DNA of 13,314 nucleotides from an uncultured Bacilli bacterium (GTDB lineage Bacteria; Bacillota_I; Bacilli_A; RF39; UBA660). Below, piece after piece: positions 6,330 through 13,236 of this stretch; position 1 is the stretch's first letter, and the number at the start of each line of letters is the position of its first letter. The stretch is taken from contig CANQMB010000021.1 in assembly GCA_947624845.1 (NCBI GenBank), positions 1-13,314 of the forward strand, read 5' to 3'. Both the position numbers and the translations under genes were made by a program. The notes beneath the pieces were generated by a model. It saw nothing but the letters and a program-made list of their open reading frames with translations. It had not been told where the DNA came from and searched no databases.

Positions 6330-7396
6330 CTTTTTTTCTCCTTTCGCATCATAATCATATCGTAGAAGGCTTCAATTCTTGTTGTAATTCCCACATCACT
6401 TGTTTGAGAATCAAAACTAAAATAAATAATTGGAATTTTAAAATCTTCTGAAATTCTCTGTAATACGGGCATTGAATCAATTTCTGGGGTACAACCAAAA
6501 CTTTTTACATGGATAATACCATCCAAACCTTCTTTTGCGTAATCTAATGCACATTTAATGGTGTACATCGAAGTTGCTCCCATATCATATTTTGCATAAT
6601 CTTTAATCGATTTTTTAATCTGTTTTTCTGGCGCATGGAAAAAACTGTTGGTAATATTCATCCATCTTTTAATGACAATTCCTTTTTTGGCTAATTCTTT
6701 TTCCATGTGATGATTACTATATGGATCCATAATGGTATAATATTCTCCAATAAAGCCAACTTGTAGCGGTTTTTTTGGTTTTTCTATTTCGATGTTTTTT
6801 AATCTAGAATAATACTTTTTTTCTGTTTGCTTTAATTCTTTTTTATTTCGGATTGTTTTTAATTCCATTAAAAAGTCTTTGTGTACTTGTTCGAATTCCC
6901 CGTCTTTTTTTTCAAATCCTACGTTTTCTCTGATGTAGTCTTCTACTTTGTCAATGGCATCGATTACTTTTACTGCAAGTAGAAGTGTGGTAGAAACTTT
7001 TTTTAAATTTAGCTTGGGATTAATTTTTTTAAACTCATTATAAAATGTGATTGGTTTGGCAAAATCGGCATCGGCCATATTGACAAAATGGATGTCGTAA
7101 CCTAAATCTTTTAAAATTTGTTCATGTAATTCTCCATAATATCCTAATCGACAAGGGCCACCTATTTGAATTAACGTATTCGCTCCTGCTTCAATTGCTT
7201 CAATATAACCACCTAATTGATATTTAAATGGGGTACAGACAAAATCAGGAGAATATTTTGTACCTAATTCTAGCGTTTTTTTTGTAATGGGTGGGGTTTC
7301 TACATATTCGCATTCTAATCCCAATTTCATTAAAAGTTCAATTGCAATATTGTAATTACCAATATGAGGAAAACTTATTTTACATTTGTTTTTCAT
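6326..7396 (-). CDS. COG3581-like 2-hydroxyacyl-CoA dehydratase-related Fe-S protein
   Basis: A 356-residue cytoplasmic protein resembling the HgdA/HgdB fold and COG3581. Three cysteines in conserved settings look like [4Fe-4S] ligands: C54 (DFVCTPFKYQLGG), C82 (GGPCRLGYYGELH) and C302 (SFGCTPEID). The IGEYYTIMDPYSNH stretch (216-229) is also typical. A charged helical insertion lies around 150-207. The ribosome site AAGGAGG lies before its ATG (7394-7396). The gene overlaps the end of the upstream COG3580-like gene by 17 bases and the start of the activase by 4 bases. In many anaerobes this domain is fused with the activase and COG3580 in one very large protein; here it is separate. It probably pairs with the COG3580-like protein to receive the electron from the activase. 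No substrate can be named, and a true dehydratase activity is not shown. Confidence 0.85.
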   Translation of the reverse strand: MKNKCKISFPHIGNYNIAIELLMKLGLECEYVETPPITKKTLELGTKYSPDFVCTPFKYQLGGYIEAIEAGANTLIQIGGPCRLGYYGELHEQILKDLGYDIHFVNMADADFAKPITFYNEFKKINPKLNLKKVSTTLLLAVKVIDAIDKVEDYIRENVGFEKKDGEFEQVHKDFLMELKTIRNKKELKQTEKKYYSRLKNIEIEKPKKPLQVGFIGEYYTIMDPYSNHHMEKELAKKGIVIKRWMNITNSFFHAPEKQIKKSIKDYAKYDMGATSMYTIKCALDYAKEGLDGIIHVKSFGCTPEIDSMPVLQRISEDFKIPIIYFSFDSQTSDVGITTRIEAFYDMIMMRKEKKR

Positions 7397-8312
7397 GTTC
7401 TTTTTCCTCCTTAATTCGAATAATATCTATGAAACTTTCAATTCTAGTTTCCATTCCGGCGGTTCCTTCTTGTCCATCTAATATTAATGTAATCATCGGT
7501 TTATCTTTTAATCTTCTTAGAATCATTTCATTTACAAGAGCATCAGGTCCACATGGAAAAGCGGATACTAAGATGATTCCATCCACTTGATCCTTATATA
7601 ATCCGATCGCGCCTACTAATTCTTTATTAAAGGTCCATGGGAGTGTATGACTGATGATTTTGGCTTCTTGAATTGCCTTTTTCGTATCAGTACAGCAGGC
7701 GAGAATAGGGATACAATCGAACTCTTTTAATGTTTTTATGATTGGCTTTCCGATATAGGCATCGTAAATATTATAAGGATGTGCTACTACTAATATTTTT
7801 AATTTTTTACTTTCTAAATTTTTTTCTTGTTCTTTTAAATCTAAGAGTTTATTTGTTTTTTCTGCTTGTTTTGCTATATAGTAAGCTTTTATGATTTGAG
7901 CTTTGTTTTTTCCTAAAAATTTACCCATTTTTAAAAAGGCTTTAAATTCTGTATCTTTATTTAATATATCAATACTATAATATAAAATTTTTATATTTCT
8001 ATCTCGAAATGTATTTCTTACAATATCATAAATTGCTTGAAACCGAGAACAGACAATGTCTTTCGTACCTCCTAAGGTGGCGATTCTAGGGACGAATATA
8101 TAATCACATTTATCAATTAAATAATCGACGTGACCTAAAAATATTTTATGAGGAAGACAGGCCTCATCGATTGAATAGACAGATCCTTCTGCTATCATTT
8201 TTTTATTTGTTTGTGGGCTAACGATATATTCAATCCCTAATTCTTCGAAAAATGTTTCCCATAATACATGGTATTTATAATAAAGAAAAGCTCTGGGAAT
8301 CCCTATTTTCAT
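7380..8312 (-). CDS. COG3580/DUF2229-like dehydratase-related Fe-S protein
   Basis: A 310-residue cytoplasmic protein. The start KIGIPRAFLYYKYHVLWETF (2-21) and the following Ser-Pro-x-Thr-Asn-Lys-Lys stretch are the DUF2229/COG3580 signature. Candidate cluster cysteines are C52 (DEACLPHK), C88 (IVCSRF) and C254 (AFPCGPDA); further cysteines at 69, 200, 206 and 207 are less clearly placed. The segment LKILVVAHPYNIYDAYIGKP (171-190) starts the second Rossmann-like half, and a charged linker at about 148-170 separates the halves. The start codon follows AGAGGTGA, and the gene is first in the minus-strand operon behind the promoter at 8346-8374. Known relatives work with COG3581 and the activase as a set of uncertain function. 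The family call is strong; the reaction is unknown. Confidence 0.87.
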   Translation of the reverse strand: MKIGIPRAFLYYKYHVLWETFFEELGIEYIVSPQTNKKMIAEGSVYSIDEACLPHKIFLGHVDYLIDKCDYIFVPRIATLGGTKDIVCSRFQAIYDIVRNTFRDRNIKILYYSIDILNKDTEFKAFLKMGKFLGKNKAQIIKAYYIAKQAEKTNKLLDLKEQEKNLESKKLKILVVAHPYNIYDAYIGKPIIKTLKEFDCIPILACCTDTKKAIQEAKIISHTLPWTFNKELVGAIGLYKDQVDGIILVSAFPCGPDALVNEMILRRLKDKPMITLILDGQEGTAGMETRIESFIDIIRIKEEKEHEKQM

Positions 8313-8345
8313 ATTTTATTCACCTCTTCGCCTCGTTCCTCATAT

Positions 8346-8374
8346 ATTTTATCAAGAAAAAAAATAGAAGTAAA
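8346..8374 (-). promoter_or_regulatory. Promoter of the minus-strand activase operon
   Basis: Reading the minus strand, TTTACT (plus 8369-8374), a 17-base spacer and TAAAAT (plus 8346-8351) preceded by TGA form an extended -10 promoter, about 30 bases before the ribosome site of the COG3580-like gene. It is divergent from the promoter at 8399-8427, with about 25 bases between their -35 elements. Confidence 0.55.
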
Positions 8375-8398
8375 TTGAATATTGAAAATTGTTTCTGC

Positions 8399-8427
8399 TT
8401 GTAAAAAAACTTTAACAATGATATGAT
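8399..8427 (+). promoter_or_regulatory. Promoter of the PTS-rich membrane protein and cdaA region
   Basis: TTGTAA at 8399-8404 and TATGAT at 8422-8427 are spaced 17 bases apart. The AGAAGGTGG ribosome site at 8442-8450 and ATG 8455 follow. Confidence 0.55.
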
Positions 8428-8454
8428 AATAATAGAAGAATAGAAGGTGGAACG

Positions 8455-9033
8455 ATGAATTTTATTATCAGTTTTTTTAGAGATATATTAGATGGTCCTG
8501 TTTATATAATTACAACAGTGATTTCTAGTATTCTTTTTTGTGCTTGTTTGGGATACTTGTTAGAAAAATCACAAAATCAAAAGAAAGAAAAAGAAAAATA
8601 TGCCGAGGTGACGCCTACTAGTAGTGAAACATCATCTCCTGCTGGGCCTTCTTTACAAATGGAGACAACGGTCTCTCCTGCAGTTGAAAATACTCCAATC
8701 TCATCTCCTGCGCCAACGACGATTCCTGCTCAAAGTACAGCGGTTATGCCTACGGCACCTATGATTCAATCAGAAGCGGAAGTTCAACAAACACCTCCAG
8801 AAATCACGATGCCACCCGCTGATATTGCAATTCCCATTTCTGAAGATCAAGCGGCTAACCCAATACCAGAAGTTACAACTTCTGAGAGTTCTCCTGTGAT
8901 TCCAGAAATACAGACGACACCTACTTTACAAAATCCACAACCTGCTGCAAATTCTACAACCCCTGCGGTAACAACTACAAATCCACCTGTAGATAATGCA
9001 AATGGAGTGCCAACTTCTATAAATAATCCTTGA
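8455..9033 (+). CDS. Membrane-anchored Pro/Thr/Ser-rich protein of unknown function
   Basis: A 192-residue protein with no family I recognise. A membrane segment at about 16-36 (within VYIITTVISSILFCACLGYL) is followed by a short basic stretch (KSQNQKKEKEK, 38-48). About 140 residues of low-complexity Pro/Thr/Ser/Ala/Gln sequence then run to the C-terminus with no fold-forming pattern. There are no cysteines outside the membrane segment and no LPxTG. By the positive-inside rule the basic stretch would put the tail in the cytoplasm, yet such tails are commoner outside the cell (wall-spanning, often glycosylated), so the orientation is open. A strong ribosome site (AGAAGGTGG) supports the ATG. 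It lies 65 bases before cdaA in the same direction and may be partly cotranscribed with it. Base composition is richer in G and C than its neighbours because of the Pro codons. Confidence 0.7.
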   Translation: MNFIISFFRDILDGPVYIITTVISSILFCACLGYLLEKSQNQKKEKEKYAEVTPTSSETSSPAGPSLQMETTVSPAVENTPISSPAPTTIPAQSTAVMPTAPMIQSEAEVQQTPPEITMPPADIAIPISEDQAANPIPEVTTSESSPVIPEIQTTPTLQNPQPAANSTTPAVTTTNPPVDNANGVPTSINNP

Positions 9034-9059
9034 AAAAACTTTTTTTCAATTCACATTTT

Positions 9060-9068
9060 TGATATACT
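9060..9068 (+). promoter_or_regulatory. Extended -10 element before cdaA
   Basis: TGATATACT at 9060-9068 is an extended -10 identical to those before tRNA-Thr and the gene at 12687. The -35 region (T-run at 9040-9046) is weak. It suggests cdaA-cdaR can be transcribed separately from the preceding gene. Confidence 0.5.
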
Positions 9069-9098
9069 AGTAAAGAAACAGATAAAGGAGACGATGAA

Positions 9099-9932
9099 AT
9101 GACATTCACGATAACTGATATTGTATCTATCATTCGTAAAATTGTCGATATATGTTTAGTATGGGCGATTTTCTATTTTATATTGAAAAATATTCGTAAT
9201 AATGTGAAGCTTTCTCTTATTTTTAAAGGAGTTGCTTTCGTTATTATTTTAAAATTTATTAGTGATTGGTTTGGTTTTACTACGATTGGTATTTTGCTTG
9301 AGTATATTATCATGTGGGGACCTTTAGCACTGATCATTATTTTCCAACCAGAAATTAGAGCGATTTTAGAGCAGCTGGGAAGGACACAACTTCTTGGAAG
9401 GCATAAAACGTTGACTGTAGATGAACGAGAGCATCTAGTTTATCAAATTATTCAGGCGATGGAATATTTGAGAAAGCAACGGATTGGCGCGTTAATTGTC
9501 TTGGAACGTGACGTCAGTTTAGCCAATTATATAGAAAAAGCAAAAAAATTATATGCAGACTTATCTAGTGATTTATTAATTTCTATTTTCTTTCCCAACA
9601 ATCCTCTTCATGATGGTGGAGTAATTATTCAAGGAAATCGGGTTACTTGTGCAGGTGCCGTTTTTCCTACGAGTAGTAGTTCTAAAATTAATCGTCATTT
9701 AGGAACGAGACATCGTGCAGCTTTAGGAATTGCTGAAGAGAGTGATTGTATCGCTTTGGTAGTTTCAGAAGAAACGGGACGGCTATCCATTGCAGTGAAA
9801 GGTGAAATGTTTTACAATTTATCTATGGATGATGTTCGCATTATGTTAATTGATGAATTAAGACCGAAACAAGATTTAGATTATGATGAAGATGAAATGG
9901 ATGAGGAAGAGATTTATGAAGAAGATAATTAG
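9099..9932 (+). CDS. cdaA: Membrane diadenylate cyclase CdaA (DisA_N domain)
   Basis: Makes cyclic di-AMP from two ATP at the inner face of the membrane. It has 277 residues, the usual length. Three membrane helices lie at about 13-30, 39-56 and 60-82. A linker helix follows (QPEIRAILEQLGR, 83-95), then the DisA_N cyclase domain at about 110-240. The catalytic motifs are HDGGVII (171-177) and GTRHRAALG (202-210), and SEETGRLSIA (223-232) is also conserved. The first motif is DGG where the family normally has DGA; Ala-to-Gly is mild and activity is probably kept. The C-terminus is an unusually acidic tail (DYDEDEMDEEEIYEEDN, 261-277), and its coding sequence carries the start of cdaR. AAAGGAG at 9084-9090 precedes ATG 9099. 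Confidence 0.96.
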   Translation: MTFTITDIVSIIRKIVDICLVWAIFYFILKNIRNNVKLSLIFKGVAFVIILKFISDWFGFTTIGILLEYIIMWGPLALIIIFQPEIRAILEQLGRTQLLGRHKTLTVDEREHLVYQIIQAMEYLRKQRIGALIVLERDVSLANYIEKAKKLYADLSSDLLISIFFPNNPLHDGGVIIQGNRVTCAGAVFPTSSSSKINRHLGTRHRAALGIAEESDCIALVVSEETGRLSIAVKGEMFYNLSMDDVRIMLIDELRPKQDLDYDEDEMDEEEIYEEDN

Positions 9933-11271
9933 AAAATTTAAAAATTTAATTCATCATATTGGAAATTTCTTTGATAAAATTTTAATTACCCCAGTGACTA
10001 AATTGATTTTGAAAATATCAGATTTATTCAAGGATAACAGTCATAATTTTGAACGTTTTATTGGAAGAAAATCGACATTAATCGTTATTTCTCTACTATT
10101 GGCTTTTGGGGTTTTCTTCTTGATTGATCGGGAATCGAATGTTATGATTGACCAATATGCAGAAATTTTATATGATCAACCAGTCTCTGCTATTTATAAT
10201 GAAGAATTATATGTAGTAGAAGGGTTGCCAAAGACAGTAGATATTACTTTAGTGGGACAAAAAAGGCATATTTTCTTGGCTAAACAAGCGCCTTCTAAAG
10301 GAGTTTCCGTAGATTTAACAGGTTTAAAACCTGGAAATCACCGAGTAACTTTAAAATATTCACAGAGATTGAAGTCGTTAGATTATAAATTGGATCCTGC
10401 AACAGTGACGATTACGATTTATGAGAAAGTTTCTCAGACCAAGAGTTTAACTGTAGATGTTTTACATAAAGATAATTTAGATAGTAAATTATATATTAAA
10501 GATATTGAATTAGATCGAAGTGAAGTTATCGTCAAAGGAGCTGCTTACAAATTGAAGAAAGTAGCTACGGTTCGTGCTCTTGCTGATGTTGATAATTTTG
10601 TCAATCCAAAAGCAGGTACGATGAATCTAGAAAATGTACCGCTTGTAGCTTATGATACAAATGGTAAAATTGTCGATGTTGAAATTGTACCGAAGAGTGT
10701 GAATGCAAAAGTAACTATTACTTCGCCAAGTAAGGAAGTTCCAATAAAAATTGTACCAAAAGGAAGTTTGGCTTTTGGAAAAGCAATTTCATCCATTACA
10801 CCAAGTACTTCAAGTGTTACGGTTTATGGTGAAGAATCTGCAATTGAGAAAATAGAAAACTTGGAAGTAGAAGTCGATGTCAAAGGTCTTGCTCAGGATA
10901 AAGAATTTAATATCACATTGAAAAGACCAAATGGAATTACGGAACTGAGTGAGAAGACGATTAATGTCAAGGTTGGCGTAGATAATGCGATTACTAGAGA
11001 ATTTAAAAATATTAAAATTGTCACCGAAAATTTAAATTCTAAGTACAAAGTTCAAGCTTCTTCTGAGGCAGATAGTGTAGTTACTGTCGTTGTTGAAGGT
11101 AGTGAGGAGGCAATTAAAAATCTAGACGAATCTACGATTAAAGCGTACGTGGATCTTAAAAATTATGGTGTTGGAGAACATGAAGTTCCAGTTAAAGTCT
11201 CTGGAGATGACGTTACTTTAAATTATACATCGAAGACGAAGAGAGTTCGCGTTGTAATTCGAGAGAATTAA
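9916..11271 (+). CDS. cdaR: CdaR, YbbR-domain regulator of CdaA
   Basis: Single-pass membrane protein that binds CdaA and tunes c-di-AMP synthesis. ATG 9916 is chosen because AGGAAGAG lies just before it; upstream in-frame ATGs at 9883-9901 lack such a site. This gives 451 residues and a 17-base overlap with cdaA, indicating coupled translation. A basic cytoplasmic region (1-52) leads to a membrane helix at about 53-70. Four YbbR repeats then follow outside the cell, at about 78-170, 176-268, 272-354 and 360-449, recognisable by repeated V-x-V-x-x-x-G or V-x-V-x-G-x-x strand patterns (for example VTVYGEESAIEKI at 301-313). Length and repeat number match CdaR of Bacilli. glmM, usually the third gene of this operon, does not follow; a terminator does. 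Confidence 0.93.
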   Translation: MKKIIRKFKNLIHHIGNFFDKILITPVTKLILKISDLFKDNSHNFERFIGRKSTLIVISLLLAFGVFFLIDRESNVMIDQYAEILYDQPVSAIYNEELYVVEGLPKTVDITLVGQKRHIFLAKQAPSKGVSVDLTGLKPGNHRVTLKYSQRLKSLDYKLDPATVTITIYEKVSQTKSLTVDVLHKDNLDSKLYIKDIELDRSEVIVKGAAYKLKKVATVRALADVDNFVNPKAGTMNLENVPLVAYDTNGKIVDVEIVPKSVNAKVTITSPSKEVPIKIVPKGSLAFGKAISSITPSTSSVTVYGEESAIEKIENLEVEVDVKGLAQDKEFNITLKRPNGITELSEKTINVKVGVDNAITREFKNIKIVTENLNSKYKVQASSEADSVVTVVVEGSEEAIKNLDESTIKAYVDLKNYGVGEHEVPVKVSGDDVTLNYTSKTKRVRVVIREN

Positions 11272-11307
11272 AAAAGATTTGCAATTTCAGTTGCAAATCT
11301 TTTTTTT
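11270..11307. terminator. Strong bidirectional terminator between cdaR and the DUF378 gene
   Basis: AAAAAAGATTTGCAA (11270-11284), loop TTTCAG, and TTGCAAATCTTTTTT (11291-11305) form a 15-bp perfect stem flanked by A and T runs, so it ends transcripts from both sides. It overlaps the stop codons of both neighbouring genes. Confidence 0.92.
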
Positions 11308-11509
11308 AATTTTTATCTAGATCTTGGAACAAAATTGGAATACAAATTAAACCGCTAATTCCAATGATGATATAGACAATTTTGGCGATTATGTTATCTA
11401 CTCCACCAAAAATAGTTGCTACTAGGTCTAATTCAAATAATCCTACTAATGCCCAATTTAGTGCACCAATAATGATTAATGTTAAGGCCACTTTTTTTAA
11501 AATTTCCAT
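11306..11509 (-). CDS. DUF378 small membrane protein (YuzA-like)
   Basis: A 67-residue integral membrane protein with two hydrophobic helices, at about 6-29 and 41-60. The motif GALNWALVGLFELDLVATIF (15-34), followed by a VYIIIGISGL stretch in the second helix, is the DUF378 signature, and the length is typical. Function is unknown across the family. The start codon follows AAAGGAGACGAGAAA on the minus strand. A TATAAT at plus 11543-11548 (minus strand) could be its -10; the -35 is unclear. It stands alone, convergent with cdaR. Confidence 0.9.
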   Translation of the reverse strand: MEILKKVALTLIIIGALNWALVGLFELDLVATIFGGVDNIIAKIVYIIIGISGLICIPILFQDLDKN

Positions 11510-11542
11510 TTTCTCGTCTCCTTTACTCTTTACTTACTAGTT

Positions 11543-11548
11543 ATTATA
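11543..11548 (-). promoter_or_regulatory. Probable -10 box of the DUF378 gene
   Basis: Minus-strand TATAAT lies about 20 bases upstream of the ribosome site. No convincing -35 is seen at 16-18 bases, so the call is weak. Confidence 0.35.
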
Positions 11549-11629
11549 GACAAATATTTCTAAAATTATTCGTAATAATCTTTCTTTTTTCCCATATAGT
11601 TAAATGAGAATAAAATATGGGGTGAAAAA

Positions 11630-12631
11630 ATGAAAAAAATTTGGTTATTTGTTACTATTTTTGCTTGTTCTTTATTGATGACAGGATGTTTTCAATATAA
11701 AGAAAAAGATGTTGTAAAAGATTTTAATAAAAAGATTGATCAACTGAAAACATACCAAATAGAAGGGAAATTAGAGATTGTCAACAATGATGATGTATAT
11801 AATTATGATGTAGTGGTTTCTCATAAAGATAAAGATTATTATAAGGTTTCTTTAATCAATGTTGCAAACAAACATGAACAAATTATTTTAAAAAATGATG
11901 ATGGTGTTTATGTATTGACGCCATCCTTAAATAAGAGTTTCAAGTTTCAAAGTGATTGGCCATATAATAATTCTCAAATTTATTTGTTAGAATCACTAAG
12001 TAATGATATTCAGACAGATTCTAAAAGAGAATTTAAAAAACATAAGAATAGTTATGAATTTATTACAAAAGTGAATTATCCAAATAATCGAAAATTAACT
12101 TCCCAACAAATTATTTTAGATCAAGATTTAAAACCAAAGACAGTAAAAGTTTATAATGAAGAAAAAGTACCACAGATGACCATGACTTTTACTGATGTGG
12201 ATTATGCGCCGACATTTAAAAAGAATTTCTTTCAATTAGATATTGCAATGAATAGTGCAAAACAGGAAGAAAGTGTAGAAAGTGCTAGTAAAATAGAAGA
12301 TACCATCTATCCTATGGTTTTACCTACAGGAACGAAATTGGTAAGTGAAGAAAAAATAGATAAAACCAATGGAGAAAGAATTATTATGTCTTTTGATGGA
12401 GAAAAACCTTTCTTATTAGTTGAAGAAACGGCCAATATCGAAGATGAACTTACTGTGATACCTACTTATGGTGAAATTTACCGTTTAATGGATAGTCTAG
12501 GTGTTATGACTGATAATTCTCTTACTTGGACCTCTTCTGGAATTGAATACTATTTAGCAAGTGATGTGATGAGTCAGGATGAATTGGTTGAAATCGCACA
12601 ATCTATTAATGTTTTACCGACGATGAAATAA
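11630..12631 (+). CDS. Lipoprotein with LolA-like and DUF4367-like domains
   Basis: A 333-residue lipoprotein anchored to the outer face of the membrane. The signal peptide 1-19 ends in a lipobox LMTGC with lipidated C20. Residues about 25-205 show the repeated strand pattern of LolA/RseB-like folds (YQIEGKLEIVNNDDVYNYDV, DDGVYVLTP, SQQIILDQDLKPKTVKVY). Residues about 225-328 resemble a DUF4367-type domain, with VLPTGTKLV at its start, LTWTSSGIEYYL (298-309) and a closing DELVEIAQSI helix. Comparable Gram-positive proteins include YdcC/GerS-type lipoproteins and extracytoplasmic anti-sigma regions, but no partner is visible here. The ribosome site GGGGTGA precedes ATG 11630. A terminator follows, so it appears to be monocistronic. 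Its function is not known. Confidence 0.75.
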   Translation: MKKIWLFVTIFACSLLMTGCFQYKEKDVVKDFNKKIDQLKTYQIEGKLEIVNNDDVYNYDVVVSHKDKDYYKVSLINVANKHEQIILKNDDGVYVLTPSLNKSFKFQSDWPYNNSQIYLLESLSNDIQTDSKREFKKHKNSYEFITKVNYPNNRKLTSQQIILDQDLKPKTVKVYNEEKVPQMTMTFTDVDYAPTFKKNFFQLDIAMNSAKQEESVESASKIEDTIYPMVLPTGTKLVSEEKIDKTNGERIIMSFDGEKPFLLVEETANIEDELTVIPTYGEIYRLMDSLGVMTDNSLTWTSSGIEYYLASDVMSQDELVEIAQSINVLPTMK

Positions 12632-12651
12632 ACAGTAATTGTTTATTTTTT
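12626..12651 (+). terminator. Intrinsic terminator after the lipoprotein gene
   Basis: AAATAAACA (12626-12634), loop GTAAT, and TGTTTATTT (12640-12648) pair perfectly and run into T residues to 12651. The stem includes the stop codon. Confidence 0.7.
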
Positions 12652-12661
12652 CATTTGTCTA

Positions 12662-12670
12662 TGATATACT
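12662..12670 (+). promoter_or_regulatory. Extended -10 promoter of the thioredoxin-like gene
   Basis: TGATATACT at 12662-12670 is the third copy of this extended -10 in the window. The -35 region (TTTATT at 12642-12647, 17-base spacing) is weak. Transcription would start near 12677, leaving a leader of only about 10 bases before ATG 12687. Confidence 0.55.
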
Positions 12671-12686
12671 TTTATTGGTGATTCAT

Positions 12687-13226
12687 ATGGCAAAAAATAG
12701 TAAAAACAAAAATCAAAGGAATAAAAATAAAAATATGCAATATAATAACAAAAGAAAAGAGGATACGACGAGTTTAGGGATAAAAAAAGTTCTTTTTTCT
12801 ATATTTTTTGTTATCCTAGTCATAGGATGTGCTTATTTGTTAACTTTATATCTGACAGATAAAGGAAAAAGAAGTGCAGTTGCAACACCAGAAGCTAGAA
12901 TTCAATATGAAATTATTCTAGCTGGCGAAAGTTTTTCTCAAAATTCTAAAGATTACATCGTCGTATATTATGATGAGAAGGATATGAGTGTCTATAGTGA
13001 GGTTTTTAGTAGTTATTCAGAAAAAGAAGGAAAACCAAAGTTGTATAAATGTTATACGAATGAAGCTTTAAATAAAAAATTTGTTGGTGATGAAGAAAAT
13101 AGGAAAGTTCGTCGTCCTCAAGATTTAAAAGTAAAAGAAAATACATTGATTCACTTTAAAGATCATCAAGTTGTGGATTATATTACGGGAAGTGAAGATA
13201 TTATTTCTTATATAGAAAGTCTTTAA
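12687..13226 (+). CDS. Membrane-anchored thioredoxin-fold-like protein without CXXC
   Basis: A 179-residue protein. ATG 12687 is chosen because the promoter -10 lies at 12665-12670, so an upstream TTG at 12639 is outside the transcript. The ribosome site is weak (GGTGA). The N-terminus (1-34) is strongly basic and rich in Lys and Asn, one membrane helix follows at about 35-57, and the rest is extracytoplasmic. Residues about 72-179 follow a thioredoxin-like order: helix, strand YIVVYY (90-95), helix, strand LYKCY (119-123), then ENTLIHFKDHQVVDYITG (151-168) and a final helix, which mirrors the C-terminal half of thioredoxins. Where WCGPC would be, the sequence reads DEKDMSVY, and the only extracytoplasmic cysteine is C122, so it cannot be a normal thiol oxidoreductase. 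It may bind peptides or be a structural relic. The fold call is from pattern only. Confidence 0.6.
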   Translation: MAKNSKNKNQRNKNKNMQYNNKRKEDTTSLGIKKVLFSIFFVILVIGCAYLLTLYLTDKGKRSAVATPEARIQYEIILAGESFSQNSKDYIVVYYDEKDMSVYSEVFSSYSEKEGKPKLYKCYTNEALNKKFVGDEENRKVRRPQDLKVKENTLIHFKDHQVVDYITGSEDIISYIESL

Positions 13227-13236
13227 TTCCTTTTGT

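Noticed and set aside
7291..7590. 99-codon plus-strand open frame
   Set aside because: It is antisense to two well-supported minus-strand genes, and its protein shows no family features.
9030..9049. Possible terminator TTGAAAA...TTTTCAA after the PTS-rich gene
   Set aside because: The stem is short and A/T-only, and no T-tract follows the second arm. It is not strong enough to call.
9034..9098. Possible c-di-AMP riboswitch before cdaA
   Set aside because: The 65-base gap is too short for a ydaO-type riboswitch and shows no such structure.
9883..9915. ATG at 9883 as start of cdaR
   Set aside because: It would lengthen the overlap with cdaA without a ribosome site. AGGAAGAG sits just before ATG 9916.
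12639..12686. TTG at 12639 as start of the thioredoxin-like gene
   Set aside because: It lies in the preceding terminator and promoter; ATG 12687 is downstream of the -10.
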